64,000 nucleotides of DNA, from assembly GCF_958295425.1 (NCBI RefSeq), contig NC_081145.1, positions 1 through 64,000 of the forward strand. The letters are read 5' to 3'. The stretch comes from Solea solea (lineage: Eukaryota; Chordata; Actinopteri; Pleuronectiformes; Soleidae). This document shows, piece after piece, positions 38,761-48,657 of the stretch. Below the pieces are notes generated by a model that saw nothing but the letters and a program-made list of their open reading frames with translations, ran no database searches and was not told the DNA's origin. Position 1 is the first letter of the stretch, and each line of letters starts with the position of its first letter. A program made the translations under genes and the position numbers.

Positions 38761-40689
38761 ATCAGTCTTGAATATGTCAAAGATTACCCACAATATTAAC
38801 TTTGAAGCATTGTTAGTTTTGTGTAGCATCAGCTAAAACATGTACTCCCTCCCCTCTTAATTTGAAAAGAGGACATTTGTAATATGGAAATGATTGAATA
38901 TTTGGTGGTTTTGAGGAGGACTGATGCAGGACAAAAGTATTAATCTTTTATGACAACAATTCTTGGGAGTGAACATTCCTGCCATATACTCAAGTGTATG
39001 GTGAAAACAATGTTCAGTGTTCTATTGATCTATTAATAAAATGTTTTCATTTGAATTCCAATTTGCCAAGAGACCTTCTTACAAGAAAGTGTGCCATATG
39101 CACTAACACAGTGGAAATGAATCATAATGAAGCCTGAGGGTTAAGGAAACAGTTTGTCATCAACTAAATACTGTAGGTGTCCAAAGCCTGAGGGTCAGCC
39201 TCTTTCCCCGGATGAAGCAGAATCCAGTCACGTTAACTGTGCGTTGTAAGAATGGAAAAGACTGTCATAAAAAAAAAATAATAATTACAACACCCACACT
39301 GTATCAACATTCAGAGTGGACCTAATTTTTAAGAATAGAGGGATAGATTTAGTGTATAGCCTACTTGTTAAATAGACAGGACAGTGCAGCAGCAGCACCA
39401 GCGAAGCTCTCTGAACAGATCAGCAATGTGACCCACAGTCCTCACAACCGAAGACGTAGCCGAAACACAGCAAGCGGTTCCGCGAAAACGGGAGCTTTGC
39501 AGCTGCGGGTCCGGGTGAGAGGACATCGGTTCTCACAGTGGAACTGTTCAGACAGCAAGTCTGGCTCCCGTGTAACGTCGCAGACAACACCATCTCAGAG
39601 ATAGGATACTGACTGCATTTAAACACTAAACTTTCGAAAAAAACAGCAAAGCGAAAAAGAAAAAAAAGAGCATGGAACATTTACATGTGCATATATTAGT
39701 ATTAACTATATTTCGATTAATGCGTGTGTGTTTAAATGCATGTGTATGTATGTAGTGAAAAGACGTAGTTACTGTAATTAACGAACACATTTTAGCAATG
39801 GCCTGCTGTTTAGCTCATTATAATAATGTAAAATTTCACTTACCTCTACATTTTTGAGCATCTTCCTGTGACATGTCAATAGCCTCCCTCTACCACCAAC
39901 TTCCCCAGTAATTCCTTGGTCAGCGACTGATGCTGCAACTCCATTACATGTTCATCCACCTGCTGAGCAGACACTAACCTGTTCACGTTTTGGATATTAA
40001 TCCGCTGCTGCTGTGGTGGGGAACTACGTTGCGTTGGAGTGTGACGATGGTCGATAATTATCTTAAAGCTACAGTAGTAGTTGAAATAAACTGCCCCTTT
40101 GTTTCACCACACATGCATGGCAGAAATGTTCGCTTCCAAGATTTTTTGTAATAAAAACATAACAGATTAATCCTCTGCATTCTTTGTGCGTTTGGATTTT
40201 TTTTTGAGGATATCTTACACCAAATTGCTTCAAATTTGGTGTAGGTGAAGTTATTTTCCACTGTCAGGGAATATCAACATTTTTCATTATCATATAACAC
40301 ACTATTCAATCAATATCTGAAGCTAAAATGATGTGGGTGTATTTTAGGGATATCATAGTATGGTGGGAATGTGGGTTTAGGAATAAATGTGTGTGTGTGT
40401 GTCTGTGTCTGTGTGTCGGTGTGTATGTGCGACTCCAGGCACTTCTTGTTCTCACATCAAGTTCAAATCGACATGATACACAGGCACCTACACCTACAAA
40501 GAGGCTCATACACACATTCACTCCTTTGAGTAAAAAAAAGAAACAGGCATCTTGAGGGACTTCAAAGACTTGCCCTCTACGTGAACCCAAACAAAAGTCT
40601 GGTTTTGTTTACACAGGTGCAATTACAGGTAAACACAATGTTTCACTTTGTTTGGGGCTCAATTCATCCTGACTGTCAAAGACACAGCC
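38761..40689. other. Unique-looking DNA, no gene assigned
   Basis: No tandem structure apart from a TG microsatellite. A relatively GC- and CpG-richer stretch at 39,385-39,600 is open on both strands (79 and 86 codons), but neither translation resembles a family I know. A 45-codon minus-strand open stretch near 39,876-40,010 with a possible acceptor is too weak to call. The block could be intergenic or intronic. Confidence 0.5.
40388..40432. repeat. TG-rich microsatellite
   Basis: (TG)n with CTG/CGG interruptions. Overlapping cysteine/valine-rich frames are artefacts. Confidence 0.9.
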
Positions 40690-40734
40690 TCAGACGCTGA
40701 AGACCTCGACCTCATCAACATCAGTCACAATGTA
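40690..40734 (-). CDS. Possible terminal coding exon (14 codons plus stop)
   Basis: On the minus strand a textbook pyrimidine tract and acceptor (CCTTTTTCTTTTTCAG) leads into a short open stretch encoding YIVTDVDEVEVFSV, then TGA. The acidic C-terminal tail and strong acceptor suggest the last coding exon of a minus-strand gene whose body would lie beyond 40.75 kb, where satellite begins at ~41.1 kb. It is too short to be sure, and the protein is not recognised. Confidence 0.35.
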   Translation of the reverse strand, partial: YIVTDVDEVEVFSV

Positions 40735-40865
40735 CTGAAAAAGAAAAAGGTTAAATAATTTATCAAAACTAACCCTAACCCTATCATATTATAGTGATTA
40801 CATGTAAAATAATTACATCAAATCAAACATAAGCTAGATGTTTTGTATGACCTGTGTGATCATCC

Positions 40866-41100
40866 GTTTTTGATGAAGTTTAAAATCCATAATTTGTATT
40901 AGTAGTGTATGATTTCACTTTCACTGAACTCAGTACCACTTATACTTCATATACTAGTAGTATGGAGTACTTTTACTGTATACGTTTTGGAGGAATATAG
41001 GGTCAAAGTTCACTTTTTGCAACAAACAATAGGGTAACATTTTTTGATGAAGTATAAAATCCTTATTTTTTATCAGTAGTTTATGATTTAACTTTCACTG
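40866..41100 (+). repeat. Two diverged direct repeats spaced about 174 bp
   Basis: TTTTTGATGAAGTTTAAAATCC with ATGATTTCACTTTCACTG (from ~40,868) recurs as TTTTTGATGAAGTATAAAATCC with ATGATTTAACTTTCACTGG (from ~41,041). The intervening sequence is not satellite type I or II. Confidence 0.75.
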
Positions 41101-41108
41101 GACGTATT

Positions 41109-41326
41109 CAGCTGAGGTTAGGCTGTTTTCGGATTTTTTTCTTTTTTCTACTGTCCCATAATATAAACCTCACTAATGAAGTTAACATCATATAAGATAT
41201 ACTTCTGTACCCTCAGTGTTTGATTTTGCAATGATTTCACTGTTGGGATGTGTTTTTCTATTGGTGTCTGTTTGTGTGCGCATCCAGCCGAGATAAGGCT
41301 GTTTTCGGATTTTTTTCTACTGTCCA
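41109..41326 (-). repeat. Inverted type II-like satellite fragment (1.2 monomers)
   Basis: Reverse complement of the 176-bp monomer: CTACTGTCCCATAATATAAACC, GTACCCTCAGTGTTTG, GTTGGGATGTGTTTTTC, then a second GATAAGGCTGTTTTCGG. The CCCAAC/GGGATG and GAGATAAGG features match type II. It lies head to head with the plus-strand array that starts at 41,425. Confidence 0.9.
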
Positions 41327-41424
41327 CAGTACTGTGCAAAGGTTTTAGGCAGTTGTGAAAAAAATGAATCAATCATCAATCAACAAAATGCAGTGAATAA
41401 ACAAAAGAGAAATCTAAATCACCC
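41327..41424. mobile_element. Fragment of a dispersed vertebrate DNA-transposon family
   Basis: Begins ACAGTACTGTGCAAAGGTTTT and continues AGGCAGTTGTGAAAAA, then AACAAAATGCAGTGAATAAA, AGAGAAATCTAAATCA and CCCTTTG. This order resembles, from memory, the terminal region of a widespread fish transposon with internal deletions. No coding sequence or target duplication is visible. It separates oppositely oriented satellite segments. Confidence 0.5.
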
Positions 41425-41810
41425 TTTGTGAGGTTTATGTTATGGGACAGTAGAAAAATGAAAAAAATCAGAAAACAGCCGTATCCCTGCTGAATGCGCA
41501 CAAAAACAGAGACAAATAGAAAAACACATCCAAACAGTGAAATAATTGCAAAATCAAACACTGAAGGTATATAACTATATCTTATGAGATGTTAACTTTA
41601 TTTGTGAGGTTTATGTTATGGGACAGTAGAAAAATGAAAAAAATTGCGAAAACAGCCGTATCCATGCTGAATGCGCACAAAAACAGAGACAAATAGAAAA
41701 ACACATCCAAACAGTGAAATCATTGCAAAATCAAACACTGAGGGTACATCAATATACCTTATAAGATGTTAACTTCATATTAAAGGACGGTAGAAAAAAG
41801 ATTAAAATAC
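41425..41810 (+). repeat. 176-bp satellite, third subfamily, plus strand (about 2 monomers)
   Basis: GACAGTAGAAAAATGAAAAA, CAGCCGTATCC(C/A)TGCTGAATGCGC and AACAGAGACAAATAG distinguish it from types I and II. The last monomer breaks at CATATTAAAGGACGGTAG and runs into the 141-bp repeat through AAAGATTAAAATACCCTCGATCAG, a junction seen in inverted form at every composite-unit boundary on the right. Confidence 0.92.
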
Positions 41811-42050
41811 CCTCGATCAGCCTTAGTCCAGGGACTAAGGCTGACCGTATACACATACGGAAAAATCAGACTCCTGGCTTAATGCCTTTAGGAATTATTA
41901 CAAAAAACACACCCGAACGGCTGACCAATGACCTTTTCCGAACGTTGCACAGGTCTGAAACTCGGCAACCGGGATAAGCTTTAGTCCCTGATACACATAC
42001 GGAAAAATCAGACTCCTGACTCAATGCCTTTAGGAATTATTACAAAAAAC
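41811..42050 (+). repeat. 141-bp satellite, plus strand (1.7 monomers)
   Basis: Monomer of the form ATACACATACGGAAAAATCAG, CTCAATGCCTTTAGGAATTA, AAAAACACACCCGAACGGCTG, CTTTCCGAAGGTTGCACAGG, TCTGAAACTC. A 26-nt perfect dyad CAGCCTTAGTCC-AG-GGACTAAGGCTG at 41,818-41,843 replaces the usual AGCCTTAGTCCCTGATACAC and looks like an inversion scar. Confidence 0.9.
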
Positions 42051-42283
42051 ACACCACAGCGAATTTTACAGACTGTGTTTTTGGCAGTTTTTTTTGGCCA
42101 GGGGGAAAAAAGCCCAAAGTCCTGTGTCCAAAAACTGAAAATCAGGTCATGTCAGACTCTATACAGTCTTAGACTCTTTGGCCAGAGTGGAAGTTTTGGA
42201 GGAACTACATTTCTACAGGTCGCAGGAGTGTGAATATTTCATATGTCGTTTGGGGTCCCAAGACGAGCGGAACGACGAGGGTA
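42051..42283 (+). repeat. Linker module (about 240 bp), plus strand
   Basis: Runs from CACAGCGAATTTTACAGACTG through GTGTTTTTGGCAG, AAAGCCCAAAGTCC, CTATACAGTCTTAGACTC, TGGAGGAACTACATTTC, TCATATGTCGTTTGGGG to CGAGCGGAACGACGAGGG. It always joins the 141-bp array to the 176-bp array. There are eleven occurrences in the window (some split or truncated). No coding family is recognised. Confidence 0.9.
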
Positions 42284-42710
42284 CATTAGTATATCTTATA
42301 AGATGTTAACTTTATTTGTGAGGTTTATGTCATGGGACAGTAGAAAATGAAAAAAAATCAGAAAACAGTCGTATTCCAGCTGAATGCTCACAAAAACAGA
42401 CAAAAATAGAAAAACACATCCAAACAGTGAAATCATTGCAAAATCAAACACTGAAGGTATATAACTATATCTTATAAGATTTTAACTTTATTTGTGAGGT
42501 TTATGTTATGGGACAGTAGAAAAATTAAAAAAATTGTGAAAACAGCCGTATTCATTCTGAATGCGCACAAAAACAGACACAAATAGAAAAACACATCCAA
42601 ACAGTGAAATCATTATAAATTTAAACACTGAGGGTACATCAATATACCTTATAAGATGTTAACTTCATATTATAGGACAGTAGAAAAAAGATTAAAATAC
42701 CCTCGATCAG
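42284..42710 (+). repeat. 176-bp satellite, third subfamily, plus strand (2.4 monomers)
   Basis: Begins at TACATTAGTATATCTTATAAG after the linker and ends with TTATAGGACAGTAGAAAAAAG and ATTAAAATACCCTCGATCAG. Confidence 0.92.
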
Positions 42711-44040
42711 CCTTAGTCCCTGATACACATACGGAAAAATCAGACTCCTGGCTTAATGCCTTTAGGAATTATTCCAAAAAACACACCCGAACGGCTGACC
42801 TTTGACCTTTCCGAAGGTTGCACAGGTCTGAAACTCGGCAACCGGGATAAGCTTTAGTCCCTGATACACATACGGAGAAAACAGACTCCTGACTCAATGC
42901 CTTTAGGAATTATTACAAAAAACACACCCGAACGGCTGACCATTGACCTTTCCGAAGGTTACACAGGTCTGAAACTCTGCATCCGGGATAAGCCTAAATC
43001 CCTGATACACATACGGAAAAAATAGACTCCTGGCTCAATGCCTTTAGGAATTATTACAAAAAACACACCTGAACGGCTGACCATTGACCTTTCCGAAGGT
43101 TGCACAGGTCTGAAACTCTGCACCGGGGATAAGCCTAAATCCCTGATACACATACGGAAAAATCAGACTCCTGGCTCAATGCCTTTAGGAATTATTACAA
43201 AAAACACACCCGAACGGCTGACCATTGACCTTTCCGAAGGTTGCACAGGTCTGAAACGCGGCACCCTAGATCAGCCTTAGTCCCTGATACACATACGGAA
43301 AAATCAGACTCCTGGCTTAAGGCCTTTAGGAATTATTACAAAAAACACACCCGAACGGCTGACCATTGACCTTTCCGAAGGTTGCACAGGTCTGAAACTC
43401 TGCACCGGGGATAAGCCTAAATCCCTGATACACATACGGAAAGATCAGACTCCTGACTCAATGCCTTTAGGAATTATTACAAAAAACACACCCGAACGGC
43501 TGACCATTGACCTTTCCGAAGGTTGCACAGGCCTGAAACTCTGCACCCGGGATAAGCCTAAATCCCTGATACACATACGGAAAAATCAGACTCCTGGCTC
43601 AATGCCTTTAGGAATTATTACAAAAAACACACCCGAACGGCTGACCATTGACCTTTCCGAAGGTTGCACAGGTCTGAAACTCGGCTACCGGGATAAGCCT
43701 AAATCCCTGATACACATACGGAAAAGTGACTCCTGGCTCAATGCCTTTAGGAATTATTACAAAAAACACACCCGAACGGCTGACCATTGACCTTTCCCAA
43801 GGTTGCACAGGTCTGAAACTCTGCACCCGGGATAAGCCTAAATCCCTGATACACATACGGAAAAATCAGACTCCTGGCTCAATGCCTTTAGGAATTATTA
43901 CAAAAAACACACCAGAGCGGCTGACCTTTGACCTTTCCAAAGGTTGCACAGGTCTGAAACTCGGCACCCTGGATCAGCCAGGAGTCCCTGATACACATAT
44001 GGAGAAATCAGCCTCCGGGCTCATTGCCTTTAGGAATTAT
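42711..44040 (+). repeat. 141-bp satellite array, plus strand (about 9.5 monomers)
   Basis: Monomers step by 141 bp (MPLG codons at 43,038 and 43,179, for example). Since 141 = 47 x 3, one frame stays open through successive monomers as a 47-residue repeat beginning MPLGIITKNTPERLT. An opposite-strand frame is open too, and variant sites (GCAACC, GCTACC, GCACCC) change amino acids freely, so I regard the frame as a by-product of the period. Named variants (GGCAACCGGG, TGCACCGGGG, ACGCGGCACCCTAG, GGCCTGAAACTC) match the right arm in reverse order. Confidence 0.93.
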
Positions 44041-44177
44041 TGAAGAAAAGACACCTTTCTTACGTTTGAATTTTACAGACTGTGTTTTTGGCAGTTTTTT
44101 TTGGCCGGGGGAAAAAAGCCCAAAGTCCTGTATCCAAAAACTGAAAATCAGGTCATGTCAGACTCTATACAGTCTTA
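44041..44177 (+). repeat. Linker module, first part (split by inverted-repeat element)
   Basis: GAAGAAAAGACACCTTTCTTACG and GAATTTTACAGACTG through CTATACAGTCTTA; the rest resumes at 44,797 after the element. Confidence 0.9.
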
Positions 44178-44793
44178 CCCTGGATTTCCACTAGACGCGG
44201 AACGGCCGCGGCGCGGTTCTGCTTCGTCCTCTCCCAAACGTCAATCCCCACCGGGCGCGTAACGGCGGCGTGGAGCCTTGGGAGCCAGCGGTATTCACGG
44301 AAGATCGCGCGATAATCTCGAACGGACGCGAGATCCCGCGATAGACTGTGTGTATAAAGGAAACAACAACAACAACACAGCTTCTTTCATTTCTCCACTT
44401 CCATAATCAGTCTCTCGTCGTCCATTGTCTCCGAGACCCTCGGATCAAATGACTGTTGACCTGGGAGCACCGTAACGTTGAGGTGAAGTTGTGACCTGCG
44501 TATTGTGTTTTATTTTGAAAGGGGGGCGGAAGTGTTTTACTTTGATACTGTGTCGGACTTCCTGTCTTGTGCGATCTGCTTCGCTGAAATTTACGAGGTT
44601 CAGCAGCGGCAACGGAAAAAATAGAACTGATTCCTATCGATAGCGCTGCGGCGAGCCGCTTCTGGGCCGCTGCTGATCCGGGCCGCAGTGCGGCCGGTGG
44701 GAATGCTCACATTGATTAGAATGGAAGCGATTAGCAACGGCTACCGTTCCGCGGCAGTTCCGCGGCCGTTCCGCGTCCAGTGGAAATCCAGGG
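44178..44793. mobile_element. Non-autonomous inverted-repeat element, TTA-flanked, copy 1
   Basis: A 616-bp insertion in the linker at AGTCTTA/GACTC, with TTA duplicated on both sides (44,175-44,177 and 44,794-44,796). Termini are inverted repeats of about 34 bp with one mismatch, starting CCCTGGATTTCCACT and GACGCGGAACGGCCGCGG. The interior contains iterated GCGGAACGGCC motifs, an ACAACAACAACAAC run and no coding potential. A 3-bp TTA/TAA duplication fits PIF/Harbinger elements, but the terminal sequence is not one I recognise. Much more GC- and CpG-rich than its surroundings. Confidence 0.75.
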
Positions 44794-44796
44794 TTA

Positions 44797-44896
44797 GACC
44801 CTTTTGGCCAGAGTGAAAGAGGAACTACAGGTCGCAGGAGTGTGAATATTTCATATGTCGTTTGGGGTCCCAAGACGAGCGGAACGACGAGGGTAC
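44797..44896 (+). repeat. Linker module, second part
   Basis: GACCCTTTTGGCCAGAGTG to CGAGCGGAACGACGAGGG. It carries a deletion (AGTGAAAGAGGAACTACAGG) relative to the other linker copies, which removes the AAGTTTTGGAGG and ATTTCT segments. Confidence 0.88.
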
Positions 44897-45190
44897 ATTA
44901 GTATATCTTATAAGATGTTAAGTGTACAGAACTAAATATTTTAAGATGTTAACTTCATTTGTGAGGTTTATGTTATGGGACAGCAGAAAAATAAAAAAAA
45001 TCCGGAAACAGCCTTATCTCAGCTGAATGCGCACACAAACAGACACTTGTAGAAAAACACATCCCAACAGTGAAATATTTGCATAATTAAACACTGAGGG
45101 TAAAGAAGTATATCTTATAAGATGTTAAGTTCATTTGTTAGGTTTATATTATGGGAAAGTAGAAAAATGAAAAAAATCCGATAACAGCCT
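44897..45190 (+). repeat. Type II-like 176-bp satellite at the palindrome centre (about 1.7 monomers)
   Basis: After TTAGTATATCTTATAAGATG the sequence jumps within a monomer to TAAGTGTACAGAACTAAATA and continues with GACAGCAGAAAAATAAAAA, CAGCCTTATCTCAGCTGAATG and CATCCCAACAG, all type II features. It stops at ATAACAGCCTTA where the second inverted-repeat element begins. This is the non-symmetric spacer between the two arms. Confidence 0.9.
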
Positions 45191-45192
45191 TA

Positions 45193-45835
45193 CCCTGGAT
45201 TTCCACTGGACGCGGAACGGCCGCGGAACGGCCGCGGAACGGTAGCCGTTGCTAATCGCTTCCATTCTAATCAATGTGAGCATTCCCACCGGCCGCACTG
45301 CGGCCCGGATCAGCAGCGGCCCAGAAGCGGCTCGCCGCGCCGCAGCGCTATCGATAGGAATCAGTTCTATTTTTTCCGTTGCCGCTGCTGAACCTCGTAA
45401 ATTTCAGTGAAGCAGATCGCACAAGACAGGAAGTCCGACACAGTATCAAAGTAAAACACTTCCGCCCCCCTTTCAAAATAAAACACAATACGCAGGTCAC
45501 AACTTCACCTCAACGTTACGGTGCTCCCAGGTCAACAGTCATTTGATCCGAGGGTCTCGGAGACAATGGACGACGAGAGACTGATTATGGAAGTGGAGAA
45601 ATGAAAGAAGCTGTGTTGTTGTTGTTGTTTCCTTTATACACACAGTCTATCGCGGGATCTCGCGTCCGTTCGAGATTATCGCGCGATCTTCCGTGAATAC
45701 CGCTGGCTCCCAAGGCTCCACGCCGCCGTTACGCGCCCGGTGGGGATTGACGTTTGGGAGAGGACGAAGCAGAACCGCGCCGCGGCCGTTCCGCGGCCGT
45801 TCCGCGGCCGTTCCGCGTCTAGTGGAAATCCAGGG
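45193..45835. mobile_element. Non-autonomous inverted-repeat element, copy 2 (opposite orientation)
   Basis: Reverse complement of copy 1 at 643 bp. Extra length includes two additional 11-bp GCGGAACGGCC units near its right end. Its flanks do not match as a target duplication: TTA on the left within type II satellite (CAGCCTTA), TAA on the right within linker (TAAGACTG). The right flank is the mirror of copy 1's left flank. This looks like a recombinant between elements, not a simple insertion. Confidence 0.75.
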
Positions 45836-45970
45836 TAAGACTGTATAGAGTCTGACATGACCTGATTTTCAGTTTTTGGATACAGGACTTTGGGCTTTTT
45901 TCCCCCGGCCAAAAAAAACTGCCAAAAACACAGTCTGTAAAATTCAAACGTAAGAAAGGTGTCTTTTCTT
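45836..45970 (-). repeat. Linker module part, minus strand
   Basis: TAAGACTGTATAGAGTCTGAC to CTTTCTTACGTTTGAA in inverse; mirror image of 44,041-44,177. Confidence 0.9.
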
Positions 45971-47165
45971 CAATAATTCCTAAAGGCAATGAGCCCGGAG
46001 GCTGATTTCTCCATATGTGTATCAGGGACTCCTGGCTGATCCAGGGTGCCGAGTTTCAGACCTGTGCAACCTTTGGAAAGGTCAAAGGTCAGCCGCTCTG
46101 GTGTGTTTTTTGTAATAATTTTCCTAAAGGCATTGAGCCAGGAGTCTGATTTTTCCGTATGTGTATCAGGGATTTAGGCTTATCCCGGGTGCAGAGTTTC
46201 AGACCTGTGCAACCTTGGGAAAGGTCAATGGTCAGCCGTTCGGGTGTGTTTTTTGTAATAATTCCTAAAGGCATTCAGCCAGTGGTCTGATTTTTCCGTA
46301 TCTGTATCAGGGACTAAGGCTTATCCAGGGTGCCAAGTTTCAGACCCGTGCAACCTTTGGAAAGGTCAAAGGTCAGCCGTTCGGGTGTGTTTTTTGTAAT
46401 AATTCCTAAAGGCATTGAGCCAGGAGTCTGATTTTTCCGTATGTGTATCAGGGATTTAGGCTTATCCCGGTAGCCGAGTTTCAGACCTGTGCAACCTTCG
46501 GAAAGGTCAATGGTCAGCCGTTCGGGTGTGTTTTTTGTAATAATTCCTAAAGGCATTGAGCCAGGAGTCTGATTTTTCCGTATGTGTATCAGGGATTTAG
46601 GCTTATCCCGGGTGCAGAGTTTCAGGCCTGTGCAACCTTCGGAAAGGTCAATGGTCAGCCGTTCGGGTGTGTTTTTTGTAATAATTCCTAAAGGCATTGA
46701 GTCAGGAGTCTGATCTTTCCGTATGTGTATCAGGGATTTAGGCTTATCCCCCGTGCAGAGTTTCAGACCTGTGCAACCTTCGGAAAGGTCAATGGTCAGC
46801 CGTTCGGGTGTGTTTTTTGTAATAATTCCTAAAGGCATTCAGCCAGTGGTCTGATTTTTCCGTATCTGTATCAGGGACTAAGGCTTATCCAGGGTGCCAA
46901 GTTTCAGACCCGTGCAACCTTTGGAAAGGTCAAAGGTCAGCCGTTCGGGTGTGTTTTTTGTAATAATTCCTAAAGGCCTTAAGCCAGGAGTCTGATTTTG
47001 CCGTATGTGTATCAGGGACTAAAGCTTATCCCGGTTGCCGAGTTTCAGACCTGTGCAACCCTCCGAAAGGTCAATGGTCAGCCGTTCGGGTGTTTTTTTT
47101 GTAATAATTCCTAAAGGCATTGAGCCAGGAGTCTGATTTTTCCGTATGTGCATCAGGGACTAAGG
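45971..47165 (-). repeat. 141-bp satellite array, minus strand (about 8.5 monomers)
   Basis: Inverse of the left array and in the same variant order going outward, but with additional monomers (CAGCCAGTGGTCTG, GTATCTGTATCAGGG types at ~46,290 and ~46,850). The longest uninterrupted 141-bp-repeat frame in the window (174 codons, 46,314-46,838) lies here. It ends at GCATCAGGGACTAAGGCT, where L1 sequence starts abruptly. Confidence 0.93.
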
Positions 47166-48657
47166 CTAAGAGAGGAACCTCTTTTGAGCTTTTCTTAATC
47201 GTGCATTAATATTTGTAGTATCTCCTAATAAGCAGGTTTGAGGATCTAATAGGAGATGTAGTCCTAGGAGTTTTGTCATGATGCCAGAGAAATCATGCCA
47301 GAATGTGTTAAGTTTTGTGCATAACCAAGTGCAGTGTAGGAATGAACCCTCTTCTATACTACATCTAAAGCACAGGTTGGATATCTCAGGTTTATATTTA
47401 TGTAATTTCTGTGGCGTAAGATAGGTTTGATGAAGAAAGTTATAATAAGTCAGCCTGTATCTAGAAGTAAGAGTGGCAGTTAGACTTTTTTGACACAATT
47501 CAGCCCAGAGCTCTGTACCCATTGTCACACCCAAGTCAGACTCCCATTTCTCCCTTGATTTATGTAAACCTGGTTTTGGAGCATCATCCATCAAGAGGGA
47601 GTAGACTTTTGCAATAAGACGGGGTGCGTTACCCTCCTGAAGCAGTTTTTCCAGATCGCTGAGCATGGGTAAAGTCATTTCAGATCCCAAAACAGATTTA
47701 AGAAATGATCTTAACTGTAAATAACAAAAAAAGTTTCTACTGGACAGATCATATTTCCTCCTTAGGTCCTCAAAAGACATCAGGCATCCATCCTTATAAC
47801 AGTCCTCCAAATGATGAATCCCTTTCTGGTGCCACGTTTCCAGGATCTTATTATCCACTGACATAGGTATGAGTTCGTTCTGTTTCAATGGTGTCCTGGG
47901 TGAAAATATATTTTTTAGTCCAGTATTTTTCCGGACTTCATGCCATGTTTTGATGATATGGGTCAAAACAGGGTTGTCAGTTCTTCTGGAGATGGTTGTA
48001 GGTGTCCATTTATAGCTGAAGTCTGCAGGAACCTTTTCTTTAACAGCATACATTCCAATTGAAACCCAAGGTGGGACATTTTCCCTTTCAAATAAAAAAG
48101 AAACAAGTCGCATCTGGGCAGCCAAATAATGCTTTTCAAGGTTAGGCAGTCGAAGACCCCCCAGTTTATAATCCCATGTAAGTTTTTCCATTGAAACCCT
48201 TGGAGTCTTACCATTCCATATGAATTGTCTAATATGTTTATTCAGGTTTTTAAAAAAGCTGGATGGCACTGGGATTGGTAAGGACTGAAAGAGGTACTGC
48301 AGCCTTGGTAATATATTCATTTTAATGCAATTTATTCGGCCGATCAAAGTGATAGGTAAGCTCATCCATTTCTGTAAATCCTCTATTATTCGACTAACTA
48401 GTGGTGAGTAGTTGAGTTTGTACACATTTTTAAGGTTGTTATCCACCATAATTCCAAGGTATCTTATCCCGCTTGGAGACCATTTAAATGGACCTCTTTG
48501 CTGATGTTCAGTGTAGTCAAAATTTGAAAGTGGAAGAATTTCACATTTATCGTAATTTACCTTATATCCAGAGACATATCCAAATGCATGCAAAACGGTT
48601 TTCAATTTAGCAAGGGAATCAGATGGTTTTGTTAAATACAGAATTGTATCGTCTGGT
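47166..48657 (-). pseudogene. L1 ORF2 motif C to C-terminal domain (truncated)
   Basis: From the shifted DD motif the frame is open for about 490 codons. Counting from the Met at 48,605: GYKVNYDKCEIL (13-24), IRYLGIMVD (47-55), QFIWNGKTPRVS and GGLRLPNLEKHYLAAQMR (about 127-168), and a CCHC-like knuckle C412-x2-C415, H424, C429. These are standard landmarks of the thumb and C-terminal region of L1-type ORF2. It breaks off at the satellite junction a little after RKAQKRFLS. The long open frame suggests a fairly recent source element. Confidence 0.88.

Noticed and set aside
39365..39680. Overlapping open frames of 79 and 86 codons on opposite strands
   Set aside because: No family resemblance, no clear splice or start context; composition (higher GC) explains the openness.
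39876..40010. Possible 45-codon minus-strand exon (NVNRLVSAQQVDEHVMELQ region) ending in TGA
   Set aside because: Acceptor CCCCACCACAG is weak and no protein family was recognised; left uncalled.
43038..43790. 141-bp repeat frames as a genuine repetitive protein gene
   Set aside because: Antisense frame equally open, frequent non-synonymous variation, no promoter or splice context; kept only as a finding.
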